Shown here: positions 16,146 to 24,172 of the stretch, piece after piece
Layout: every line of letters begins with the position of its first letter
Position numbering within the stretch: position 1 is the stretch's first letter
Assembly (NCBI GenBank): GCA_020436835.1
Contig: JAGQWZ010000533.1
Location: 1-42,156 of the forward strand
Length of the DNA stretch: 42,156 bases
From: Saprospiraceae bacterium
GTDB lineage: Bacteria; Bacteroidota; Bacteroidia; Chitinophagales; Saprospiraceae
Reading direction: 5' to 3'
Made by a program: the position numbers and the translations under genes
Notes under the pieces: model-generated
The model's database searches: none
Seen by the model: only the letters and a program-made list of their open reading frames with translations
Told to the model about the DNA's origin: nothing

Positions 16146-17201
16146 TCATTCCAGTTTCATTGGACCTTCGCCAATGCTATCCTGAATCCATTGGGCGTTG
16201 TCACAGTATCCTAACAGTTGATCAACAATCAGGTTCTGGACATGGGTCCGATATTCATCAGGATATAAAATATGTACATTCGGTCCGGCATCTAGTGTAA
16301 AATAGACCGGTATGCCGGTAGTTAGACGGAAATCCTTCAATCGCTCTATGATCTTCAACGTATTAGGTTGCAGTAGAATAAAATTAGGGTTCGAACATAG
16401 CATAAGTGCATGTAGTTGCATCGCTTCCATTTCCGTAATAAATCCCACTCTCTCGACATCGCCCAACCTGAGCGCTTCCAGCATTTCTTTCAGATTTCTT
16501 CTTGCTTCTTCATATCGCACCTTAGAAAACGGGTGGTTCCGCATTAAACTGTGACCGGCAGTACTACTGACTTTTTTGGAAGCCTGGCTTACGATAAGAA
16601 TTGAGTCGTGAAATGATTTAAAAATATCATGCAACTGCGACTCCATCGGTATGGCATGAAGGTCGCTACTTGTCTCAGATTCAGGTGTTTTGCCCCATAG
16701 TGCCGCGATTGGAAAAAGAGATCTGCAAGCACTGCCAGAGCCTAAGCGAGCTATTTCGGATACCCGCGTCAGGTCCATTTCGTGCCCCCCATCATGCACC
16801 AGGTTCTCAATAGTTTCCAGAGCTAAAACCAACGCACTAAAAGCCGAAGCGGAAGAAGCAATTCCCGCTGAATGAGGAAAAGAGTTTTCTGACTCAATAT
16901 CCAAATGATAATCCTCCAGAAAGGGAAAATAAGATTTCACTCGATGTAGATACTTCCGGATCCGGTCATAAAAACCGGGATGAGATTTCTTTTGAAATTG
17001 AAAAGAAAAGGAGAGCTCACCCTGAACGTCCTTTGGGTAATACGATACTCTGGTTTGAGTAAAGGAATTTTTTAGTGTTAAGCTGATCGAAGGATTTTGC
17101 GGAAGTTGATCGCCATATTTTCCCCAATACTTTATCAATGCTATGTTCGAAGGACTCCGCCATGCAACATTCCCTCTCCGTTCTTTACTCCTTAAAGACA
17201 T
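16146..17201 (-). CDS. mvaD: Diphosphomevalonate decarboxylase
   Basis: A 351-residue GHMP-fold enzyme that makes isopentenyl diphosphate from mevalonate 5-diphosphate with ATP, the last step of the mevalonate route. Diagnostic motifs are SPSNIALIKYWGK (16-28), the phosphate-binding SAGIASSASAFSAL (111-124), GSGSACRS (154-161) and the catalytic aspartate in TLDAGPNVH. These distinguish it from other GHMP kinases. Its presence implies that this organism makes isoprenoids through mevalonate, as part of the Bacteroidota does; the rest of the pathway is not in the window. It is the middle gene of a three-gene run: DUF4294 gene upstream (37-base gap), rhodanese downstream (one-base gap). Confidence 0.94.
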   Translation of the reverse strand: MSLRSKERRGNVAWRSPSNIALIKYWGKYGDQLPQNPSISLTLKNSFTQTRVSYYPKDVQGELSFSFQFQKKSHPGFYDRIRKYLHRVKSYFPFLEDYHLDIESENSFPHSAGIASSASAFSALVLALETIENLVHDGGHEMDLTRVSEIARLGSGSACRSLFPIAALWGKTPESETSSDLHAIPMESQLHDIFKSFHDSILIVSQASKKVSSTAGHSLMRNHPFSKVRYEEARRNLKEMLEALRLGDVERVGFITEMEAMQLHALMLCSNPNFILLQPNTLKIIERLKDFRLTTGIPVYFTLDAGPNVHILYPDEYRTHVQNLIVDQLLGYCDNAQWIQDSIGEGPMKLE

Positions 17202-17238
17202 GTATTAATACCTTGGATGGTCACCAATGTATGAATTT

Positions 17239-17853
17239 TTACATTTTGTGCGAGATATCAAAATCCTCCAACACGATATCCAGAATGGGATCCTCCCCCA
17301 GGATATATCCTTTCCGAAGATTGTATCCATAGAATTTACCAGCAGTATGCCAATAGGTAGCGGTGAAACCATTCTTAAGATCTTTGATAAGAAAGTACAT
17401 TGGTGTTTGCAGTTCTTTCTCAATCATATGGACCAGAATTCTACCTTGGGTCCGGCTCAAATTTTTGAGTGGGTCTTCAAACTGATCCTTCAATTCTTTC
17501 TGTAGCCTTCGGATATGCTTTCTTTGTTCTCTTGGTTTCATCGTTTGCATGACTTCCTCCAGTTCCCGAAAAATTCTGATTGCATCTACTGCATAGGGGT
17601 ACACTTTGTTGGCATACCGGCGATATCGCATATACAGGGCATATTCATCTTTCGAATTGAAATGACGTTTTGATGTGACACTGACATCACCCAGTTCGGC
17701 TACGTACAAAGTATCGTGTTCGGTTATGATGGCCGTGACCACCTGACCGTCAATCTTTATTCTTTCCGGCGCTGGTCCATACTGAGCATAAGTCTTTGTC
17801 GTTGACAAAAGAAAAGTGAACAACAAAATACTTATTGCTTCAACTGATTTCAT
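17239..17853 (-). CDS. DUF4294 exported protein
   Basis: A 204-residue protein with a cleavable signal peptide (MKSVEAISILLFTFLLSTTKTYA, cut before QYGP). The mature part has the DUF4294 landmark YALYMRYRRYANKVYPYAVDAIRIFRELEE followed by a basic helical stretch (about residues 105-130) and LIKDLKNGFTATYWHTAGKFYGYNLRKGY. I know this family only as a conserved Bacteroidota envelope protein without assigned function. It heads the minus-strand run with mvaD and the rhodanese, so its promoter should lie in the 349-base spacer upstream. Confidence 0.87.
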   Translation of the reverse strand: MKSVEAISILLFTFLLSTTKTYAQYGPAPERIKIDGQVVTAIITEHDTLYVAELGDVSVTSKRHFNSKDEYALYMRYRRYANKVYPYAVDAIRIFRELEEVMQTMKPREQRKHIRRLQKELKDQFEDPLKNLSRTQGRILVHMIEKELQTPMYFLIKDLKNGFTATYWHTAGKFYGYNLRKGYILGEDPILDIVLEDFDISHKM

Positions 17854-18131
17854 AGGATCATATAACGTAATTCCAGCCGGTTAAATATACCTGACCTGGT
17901 AATCTGTTTCTCAAATACCCTTTAGGAACAATTTTATCGAATTTTCAGTTCTGAAACACCTGATTTTCATCAAAGGGAGAAAAAATATGTGGTTAAAATC
18001 TATGTTTTCAATTTTCCCGGACACACACAACAGAAGGCTTTGAACAACCGTTAGGTTAAAGAATTGAAAATCATTTTCGTACTTTCAGTTTTTTATTCGA
18101 CTCTCCGCCAGTATAATTTAAATGACGATTT

Positions 18132-18153
18132 TCAATAATTTGTAAATTATTGA
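18132..18153. promoter_or_regulatory. Operator-like inverted repeat (10-2-10)
   Basis: TCAATAATTT (18132-18141) and AAATTATTGA (18144-18153) are exact reverse complements separated by two bases. It sits just upstream of the -7 box and its right arm would overlap the -33 position, as expected for a dimeric regulator site. Confidence 0.5.
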
Positions 18154-18176
18154 TTAGGTGTTATTTAGATCTTTAT

Positions 18177-18184
18177 TATTTTTG
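18177..18184 (+). promoter_or_regulatory. -7 box TAnnTTTG of the OmpA/PD40 gene
   Basis: TATTTTTG fits the Bacteroidota -7 consensus exactly and would start transcription about 12 bases before the ATG at 18203. A TTG at 18150-18152 is the best -33 candidate, though the 24-base spacing is slightly long. Confidence 0.5.
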
Positions 18185-18202
18185 CCACAGTTAACCTGAT
18201 AC

Positions 18203-19873
18203 ATGAACTATATAACCATCCTTACGGCGGCACTCTTTTTGTGTAGCTCTGATCCTGGTCCTGAGCCAATGTACACATTGGAGAAGCTCACTTCGCGCAT
18301 CAATACCAAGTATGATGAGATCAATCCGGTAGTAAGTTTGGATGGAGAGACACTCTATTTTACCCGGGTTGGACATCCTTCATTCGACAAAACCCTGAAG
18401 GTGAACGAGGCAGACTTTAGTCAAACCCTGTCCTTCAATGAGTATAGTCAAAAACTCAAAGAAATCTATAATCAACTGGGAGAAGTAGATTGCACTGATC
18501 CGGTCTCTTCGGCGTTCAACCAGGATATTTGGATTGCGGCTTCAGATAAGGATCTGTTTGACAAAGTCGAACACCCTTCATACCCATTAAATAGTGCTTT
18601 ACCCAACAGTGTGTGTGCGGTAACTACTGATCCTTCAAAAATTGTAATTGTAAATCAGTTTTTTAAGGACGGCAGCATGCAAAAGGGATTTTCTTTTGCC
18701 CAACGAGGTTCAGATACCTGGCAATTTCCTGAGCCACTATTTATTTATGACTATCACAACATAGATGCAGGTGTAAATTTGACTCTCAGTAAGGATAATG
18801 AGGTCATGATACTTTCTCTGGCAAAGGAGGATAGCAGGGGAATGAATGATTTATATGTATCCTTTCGAATACACACAACCCTATGGAGTGCTCCGGAACA
18901 CATGGGGTCTATTCTCAATACCAGTGCCAATGAAATTACTCCCTTTATCTCCGATGATAAACAGTTCATCTTCTTCTCTTCCGATCGTGCTGGAAATAAC
19001 CGTGGTCAGGACATATACATATCCGAGAGATTAGACGATAGTTGGACAAATTGGTCGACGCCAGAAGCCCTCCCTCTTCCCATCAACTCAGAAGCTGATG
19101 AGGCTCAACCGTTCCTAAATCGTCGATCGGGCTATCTCTATTTCACCAGTACCCGGGAGGGTTCCAGTGACATATTTAGGGTCAAATATTTTCACCCCAA
19201 TCCAAAAAAGGATCGGCAAAGACCTTTGTTAGTAAATATTCCGCCCGAACGAACCATGACGAAAATGCTTACCTGTCTGGTGGTGGATGCAACCACTGGA
19301 GAAGCCATTGATGCAGAAGTTAGTTATGGGCCTTTAACAACGGATGAATTCACCCACTCAACTGTGACCGGTAAAAAGGGGCTTGCCATTAATCCAGAAA
19401 ATGAAAAACTCTTCAAGTTCCAGGTTTCCCGGGAGGGATATATTTCCAAAACCCAAAAACTCGACTTGTCAAGTAGCAATTTGAAAGAGGACGGGATAAT
19501 CAGGATTGCTATGGATCCTATAAAAGTTAATACCCGCATTTCGATGGATCCCATATTCTTTATGCGTGGAAATGAGCGGATTCTTTCAGGTTCGTATAGT
19601 GAGCTGGATCGTTTGGCCAGTATCTTGCGGCAACATCCAAAAATCCAGGTAAACATCAATGGCCACACGGATAATGTTGGTGATCAGTGGGCACTTTATG
19701 AATTGTCTGAAAACCGTGCCATTGCGGTTAAACAATACCTGGTAAGATCAGGCATTGAATCATATCGAATAAAAACCAAAGGATACGGCCCCAGCAAGCC
19801 GATTACCGACAATTCCACCGAAGTAATGAGAGCGAGAAATCGTAGGGTCGAAGTCGTGATTACCAAAATATAA
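18203..19873 (+). CDS. OmpA-family protein with PD40 propeller repeats
   Basis: A 556-residue exported envelope protein. A short N-terminal hydrophobic segment is followed by WD40-like PD40 blades (about residues 38-335; typical pieces SLDGETLYFTR, ISDDKQFIFFSSDRAGNNRGQDIYIS, SGYLYFTSTREGSSDIFRV). A carboxypeptidase-regulatory-like beta-sandwich follows (about 352-425, VVDATTGEAIDAEVSYG), then an OmpA C-terminal domain (about 445-555) with NGHTDNVGDQWALYELSENRA and ARNRRVEVVI, which should bind peptidoglycan. The domain order resembles PorE-like proteins of the type IX secretion system but without the TPR part, so a T9SS role is only a possibility. The stop overlaps the next ATG by one base. 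Confidence 0.88.
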   Translation: MNYITILTAALFLCSSDPGPEPMYTLEKLTSRINTKYDEINPVVSLDGETLYFTRVGHPSFDKTLKVNEADFSQTLSFNEYSQKLKEIYNQLGEVDCTDPVSSAFNQDIWIAASDKDLFDKVEHPSYPLNSALPNSVCAVTTDPSKIVIVNQFFKDGSMQKGFSFAQRGSDTWQFPEPLFIYDYHNIDAGVNLTLSKDNEVMILSLAKEDSRGMNDLYVSFRIHTTLWSAPEHMGSILNTSANEITPFISDDKQFIFFSSDRAGNNRGQDIYISERLDDSWTNWSTPEALPLPINSEADEAQPFLNRRSGYLYFTSTREGSSDIFRVKYFHPNPKKDRQRPLLVNIPPERTMTKMLTCLVVDATTGEAIDAEVSYGPLTTDEFTHSTVTGKKGLAINPENEKLFKFQVSREGYISKTQKLDLSSSNLKEDGIIRIAMDPIKVNTRISMDPIFFMRGNERILSGSYSELDRLASILRQHPKIQVNINGHTDNVGDQWALYELSENRAIAVKQYLVRSGIESYRIKTKGYGPSKPITDNSTEVMRARNRRVEVVITKI

Positions 19874-20529
19874 TGACAAAACCGTCAAAAATAGTTGCAT
19901 GGATTTTTTCCGTCATCGCCCATCCTCTCTTGATTCTTACCTATGGATTAATATTAATTATCGCTTTCAATCCTTTTTTGTTTGGGGCTAGCAGCGTGGG
20001 GGAGGAAATACCTTTGATCCTGATCTGCTTTGCTTACACTTTTTTATTACCGCTTGTGTCCATCATCTTTATGAAATTGATCGGGTTGGTCACTTCCCTG
20101 AGTTTGCCAACCAAGGAAGAAAGGATCGGACCCATGATTATATGCATTGTTTTTTATACATGGTTTACGATCAACATATATCGTAATTCGAATATCCCCC
20201 TTTTATTGGGAATTTTTGCCTTCGGCAGTGTCATCAGCCTTTCCCTTGCTTTTTTTGTAAATATTTTTTCCAAAATTAGTCTTCATACAGTTGGATGGGG
20301 TGGTTTGATGGGATTAATCGTCGTTATGATCTGGTACTTCGGTTATCAGACTCTTTCATTTTTTGACTGGGAGATTCACATTCGTTTGATTTTAGTTTTC
20401 CTGATTCTTATCGGAGGGATTATTTCTACTTCCCGGCTGATCTTAGGGGCTCATCAACTTAAAGATATTTATGGGGGATTTCTGATTGGATTCACATCCC
20501 AACTGATCGCAATAAGAATTTTATTATAA
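19873..20529 (+). CDS. PAP2-like integral membrane protein
   Basis: A 218-residue protein with about six membrane helices. Near the C-terminus SRLILGAHQLKD (Ser187, Arg188, His194, Asp198) fits the third PAP2 phosphatase motif SR-x5-H-x3-D. The second motif PSGH is reduced to SLH (KISLHTVGW), and the first appears as KEERIGPM. It therefore belongs to the PAP2/lipid-phosphatase fold, with activity on lipid phosphates possible but not certain. The start codon overlaps the stop of the OmpA/PD40 gene by one base, so the two are translationally coupled. Confidence 0.75.
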   Translation: MTKPSKIVAWIFSVIAHPLLILTYGLILIIAFNPFLFGASSVGEEIPLILICFAYTFLLPLVSIIFMKLIGLVTSLSLPTKEERIGPMIICIVFYTWFTINIYRNSNIPLLLGIFAFGSVISLSLAFFVNIFSKISLHTVGWGGLMGLIVVMIWYFGYQTLSFFDWEIHIRLILVFLILIGGIISTSRLILGAHQLKDIYGGFLIGFTSQLIAIRILL

Positions 20530-20594
20530 TTTCGCCGACCACATTGAAAATCAATGCATATCTACCAGCTTATACCATATAATATCAACAAACA

Positions 20595-21410
20595 ATGATG
20601 GAAATAGAAGACCAGATCAATAAAATTTGGGAGGATCGATCTTTGCTCAATACGGATGAAAGTCATGTGGCGATCAGAAATGTAATTGAATTGCTAGACA
20701 AGGGTGAGGTCAGAGTTGCAGAACCGTCAAATGATGGATGGTCTGTTAACCAATGGGTTAAAAAAGCCGTCGTCCTGTACTTCCCAATTCAACAAATGGA
20801 GACATTTGAAGTGGGTCCATTCGAATTTCATGATAAAATTCCCTTGAAAAGAGGGTATTCGGGGTTAGGGGTCAGAATCGTGCCCCACGCCATTGCCAGA
20901 TATGGTGCATTCCTGGAAAAGGGGGTGATAATGATGCCAAGCTACGTGAACATAGGTGCATGGGTAGGTTCCGGATCCATGGTTGATACCTGGGCTACTG
21001 TGGGTTCTTGTGCCCAAATTGGCCGGAATGTACACCTGAGTGGTGGGGTAGGAATTGGTGGCGTTCTAGAGCCGTTGCAAGCATCGCCTACGATAATTGA
21101 AGACAACTGTTTTATTGGTTCCAGATGTATCGTTGTAGAAGGTGTACGGGTCGAAGCTGAATCGGTGCTGGGTGCCAACGTTGTCTTGACTCAGTCAACA
21201 AGGATAATTGATGTGACTGGAGATGAACCTGTGACCCATCGAGGGGTTGTACCGGCAAGAAGTGTGGTGATACCAGGAACCTATACCAAGAAGTTTCCTG
21301 CCGGTGATTATCAGGTTGCCTGTGCATTAATCATTGGAAAACGTAAGGAAAGCACCGATAAAAAAGTATCCCTGAATGAAGTTTTAAGGGATTATAATGT
21401 GGCAGTATAA
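20595..21410 (+). CDS. dapD: Tetrahydrodipicolinate N-succinyltransferase
   Basis: A 271-residue DapD, which transfers succinyl from succinyl-CoA to tetrahydrodipicolinate in the lysine/diaminopimelate pathway, feeding peptidoglycan. The N-terminal helical part (about 1-95) leads to a left-handed beta-helix of hexapeptide repeats (about 100-235), with the signature MMPSYVNIGAWVGSGSMVDTWATVGSCAQIGRNVHLSGGVGIGG. Length is close to E. coli DapD (274). Its presence shows that the organism uses the succinylase branch rather than the DapL aminotransferase route common in some Bacteroidota. The second Met (20598) is an equally good start. Confidence 0.96.
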   Translation: MMEIEDQINKIWEDRSLLNTDESHVAIRNVIELLDKGEVRVAEPSNDGWSVNQWVKKAVVLYFPIQQMETFEVGPFEFHDKIPLKRGYSGLGVRIVPHAIARYGAFLEKGVIMMPSYVNIGAWVGSGSMVDTWATVGSCAQIGRNVHLSGGVGIGGVLEPLQASPTIIEDNCFIGSRCIVVEGVRVEAESVLGANVVLTQSTRIIDVTGDEPVTHRGVVPARSVVIPGTYTKKFPAGDYQVACALIIGKRKESTDKKVSLNEVLRDYNVAV

Positions 21411-21472
21411 TAAGTAATCCGTTTTTTTGGTTGATTGATGATACTGCATTCTAACAACTAAGTTTAAACACT

Positions 21473-24088
21473 ATGGCTCTTCGAAACATATCATATTTGA
21501 TTTTCGGCCTGACTTTACTATGGGGTTGTAGCAGCCCTAGAATACTCATTCCAGAGCCACTTCCTCTGGCATCGATTGATGAAGATACCACAGAGTTCCG
21601 GGACCTTGATACCCTGGTTGTGTCTGCCGACGACGAAGACGAAGCAAACGCTCTGCCGGCAGAACAAGCCCTATACAGAGCTACGAGTACCCGTTCTTTT
21701 GACTTATTGCATTCCAGTTTGGATCTCAGATTTGACTGGACTACGGAATCCGTGATCGGTTCTGCTGAATTATTACTTACCCCATATTTCTACCCGGATT
21801 CGATTTTGATTCTGGATGCAATCGACTTTGAGATCGAAGAACTGACCGTGAATGGAGTGCCGGCTCTTTATGATTATGATCGTACGAATCTCGAAATTCA
21901 TCTGGGTAAATTATTCGATAAGGGAGAGAACCTGACGGTAAAGATTGACTATCAAGCCACTCCAACACGTGGTGAAGATGGCAGTGCAGCAATCACCTCA
22001 GATCAGGGTTTGTTTTTTATTAATGCAGATAACTCAGATCCTAATAAGCCCCAACAAATATGGACACAAGGGGAGACGGAATTTAACTCCAGATGGTTTC
22101 CCACGATAGATAAGCCCAACGAAAGATGTACGGAAGATATCAAGTTGACCGTGGACAATAAATTCAAAACATTGTCAAATGGTATTCTCGAGAGCTCGCA
22201 GGACAATGGTGATGGCACCCGGACAGACCACTGGATCATGGACATGCCACATGCTCCCTACCTGGTGATGATTGCTGTGGGTGACTTTGCCAAGGTGGAT
22301 GACACCTGGAAAGGAAAGGAGGTATCTTATTACGTCGAACCGGAATTTGAGGATGATGCACGGGATATCTTTGCCCATACTCCCGAAATGTTAACTTTTT
22401 TCAGTGACATCACCGGAATAGATTATCCCTGGCCCAAATTTGCACAAATAATAGTCCGTGACTATGTTTCTGGTGCCATGGAGAATACAACTGCTGTTAT
22501 TTTCGGAGAATTCATCCAGAAACACAAAAGGGAATTGATTGACAATTATAACGATGGAATTGTCGCCCACGAAATGTTTCATCATTGGTTTGGCGATTAT
22601 GTGACCTGTGAAAGCTGGTCCAACCTCACTCTAAATGAGGGGTTTGCAAATTATGCAGAGTACCTGTGGCTAGAACATAAATATGGCAAAGATGAAGCAG
22701 AGAATCATCGCATAGAGGAAATTCAAGGTTATTTGTATCAGGCATCCCAGGACGTACATCCCCTTATCGACTTTGCCTATTCTGATAAAGAAAATATGTT
22801 TGATGCCCACAGTTATAATAAGGGAGGTTTGGTCTTGCATATGCTGAGAAATCTGGTAGGAGATGATGCCTTTTTCGCTTCACTAAACCATTATTTGAAA
22901 ACTAATGCTCTCAGTGCCGTGGAGGTACATAATCTACGACTGGCATTTGAAGATGTGACAGGTCTTGACCTAAATTGGTTTTTCAATCAGTGGTATTTGT
23001 CGGAAGGGCATCCTATATTGGACTTTGAGTATAAATGGAACCAGGAACAGTCAGAAATCAATTTGACAATCGAACAAAAGCAGGATGGATCAATTCCACT
23101 CTTTGTGCTTCCCACTTTTGTTGATATCTACTACGCCAATGGCGAGCGAATGCGCAAAGAAATTGTCATTGACTCTCGTGAGGAAAAGATATCCATTGCG
23201 ACTGAAGAGCATCCTTTACTTGTTGTGTTAGATCCGGATCGCAGTCTCTTGGCGGTCATAAACGAATCTTTTACGCCTGAACAATATCAGCTTCTCTATG
23301 ATCCTGAAAATTCTTTGTCGCTGCGCTCTTTACCAATTTCTAACCTGGCATCAGATGACCGGGAAGAAAGTGAAAGCACCGTTTTTCATGCACTTGACGA
23401 CCCATTTTGGGCTATTCGGAGGGCAGCAATTTCTAACTACGATTGGGAGGCAAATAACGAAAACCTAGACAAGTTAGCCAGCATGGCTGAAAAGGATCCA
23501 CACAGTTTAGTGAGAGCTGATGCCGTTTATCTTCTCGGTAGTAGTGGAGATACCCGCTTTAAAGAGGCAGTTGCAAAAGGCATTAGCAATGAAGATCCTT
23601 ATCCAGTGGTAGCAGCATCTATCCTTGCTCTCAAAGAATTGGATGAAGAAATGACCATGGAGAAACTTAAAGTTTTGGAGTCAGAAGAACAATCGGACAT
23701 TGTTGCCGCCATCTCGATGATCTATGGAGAGTCGGGAGACACAAGCAATCTGACCTATTTTGACCGGCATCTAAGCACTGTTGAAGGTCTTCCAAGTCTG
23801 GATTTTTATCAATCATTGGACAATCTTCTCAAAAGTACATCCGCCGCTACCAAGATGGGATGGATGGAAAAATTGGAACTCGTTGCCACCAGTACCGGAG
23901 GAATCTCACCCTATACTAAAATTGCTGCCACCCGGAGTATGATTTCCCTGTTGAAGTCGGCCGAGAAGAAAAAGAACCTGCTTTCAGAAACTCAACTTGA
24001 GGAACTCCGGCAGAAGATTGATCATATAATTGAAGAGGAAACCAATCCCCAGATTATATCGATCTATCAAAACTTTATGAACTCCTGA
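21473..24088 (+). CDS. M1-family aminopeptidase lipoprotein
   Basis: An 871-residue zinc aminopeptidase. The N-terminus (SYLIFGLTLLWGC) is a lipoprotein signal with Cys19 as the probable lipidation site, so it is tethered in the envelope. The substrate motif GAMEN is at about 334-338. The zinc site is HEMFH (366-370) with Glu389 eighteen residues after the second histidine (in LTLNEGFANY). Beyond the catalytic core, from about residue 610, the protein has helical repeats of HEAT type (DDPFWAIRRAAISNYDW; DPHSLVRADAVYLLGSSGDTRFKEAVAKG), as in the C-terminal domain of other long M1 enzymes. It probably trims peptides in the periplasm or at the outer membrane. It is preceded by a 62-base gap after dapD. 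Confidence 0.93.
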   Translation: MALRNISYLIFGLTLLWGCSSPRILIPEPLPLASIDEDTTEFRDLDTLVVSADDEDEANALPAEQALYRATSTRSFDLLHSSLDLRFDWTTESVIGSAELLLTPYFYPDSILILDAIDFEIEELTVNGVPALYDYDRTNLEIHLGKLFDKGENLTVKIDYQATPTRGEDGSAAITSDQGLFFINADNSDPNKPQQIWTQGETEFNSRWFPTIDKPNERCTEDIKLTVDNKFKTLSNGILESSQDNGDGTRTDHWIMDMPHAPYLVMIAVGDFAKVDDTWKGKEVSYYVEPEFEDDARDIFAHTPEMLTFFSDITGIDYPWPKFAQIIVRDYVSGAMENTTAVIFGEFIQKHKRELIDNYNDGIVAHEMFHHWFGDYVTCESWSNLTLNEGFANYAEYLWLEHKYGKDEAENHRIEEIQGYLYQASQDVHPLIDFAYSDKENMFDAHSYNKGGLVLHMLRNLVGDDAFFASLNHYLKTNALSAVEVHNLRLAFEDVTGLDLNWFFNQWYLSEGHPILDFEYKWNQEQSEINLTIEQKQDGSIPLFVLPTFVDIYYANGERMRKEIVIDSREEKISIATEEHPLLVVLDPDRSLLAVINESFTPEQYQLLYDPENSLSLRSLPISNLASDDREESESTVFHALDDPFWAIRRAAISNYDWEANNENLDKLASMAEKDPHSLVRADAVYLLGSSGDTRFKEAVAKGISNEDPYPVVAASILALKELDEEMTMEKLKVLESEEQSDIVAAISMIYGESGDTSNLTYFDRHLSTVEGLPSLDFYQSLDNLLKSTSAATKMGWMEKLELVATSTGGISPYTKIAATRSMISLLKSAEKKKNLLSETQLEELRQKIDHIIEEETNPQIISIYQNFMNS

Positions 24089-24172
24089 TACGGCTTCGGG
24101 CTTCCAGTCATGTTTCCTATAAATGAGTAAGCCTCAAAATAGATTATTTTTAAGGGGCTGGAAATACTGCGT

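Larger units (their letters stand above)
17854..18202. other. Divergent promoter spacer
   Basis: A 349-base AT-rich gap between the DUF4294 gene (minus) and the OmpA/PD40 gene (plus). No gene is visible. The 70 bases next to the OmpA/PD40 gene hold a near-palindrome and a -7 box, annotated separately. On the DUF4294 side I see no exact TAnnTTTG. Confidence 0.6.

Noticed and set aside
18203..20529. Type IX secretion locus
   Set aside because: The OmpA/PD40 architecture is reminiscent of PorE, but no Por/Spr core gene or C-terminal T9SS signal is seen nearby.
21961..21975. CACGTG inside AACACGTGGTG in the M1 gene, considered as a third parS
   Set aside because: Only the central six bases match; the outer arms are not palindromic.
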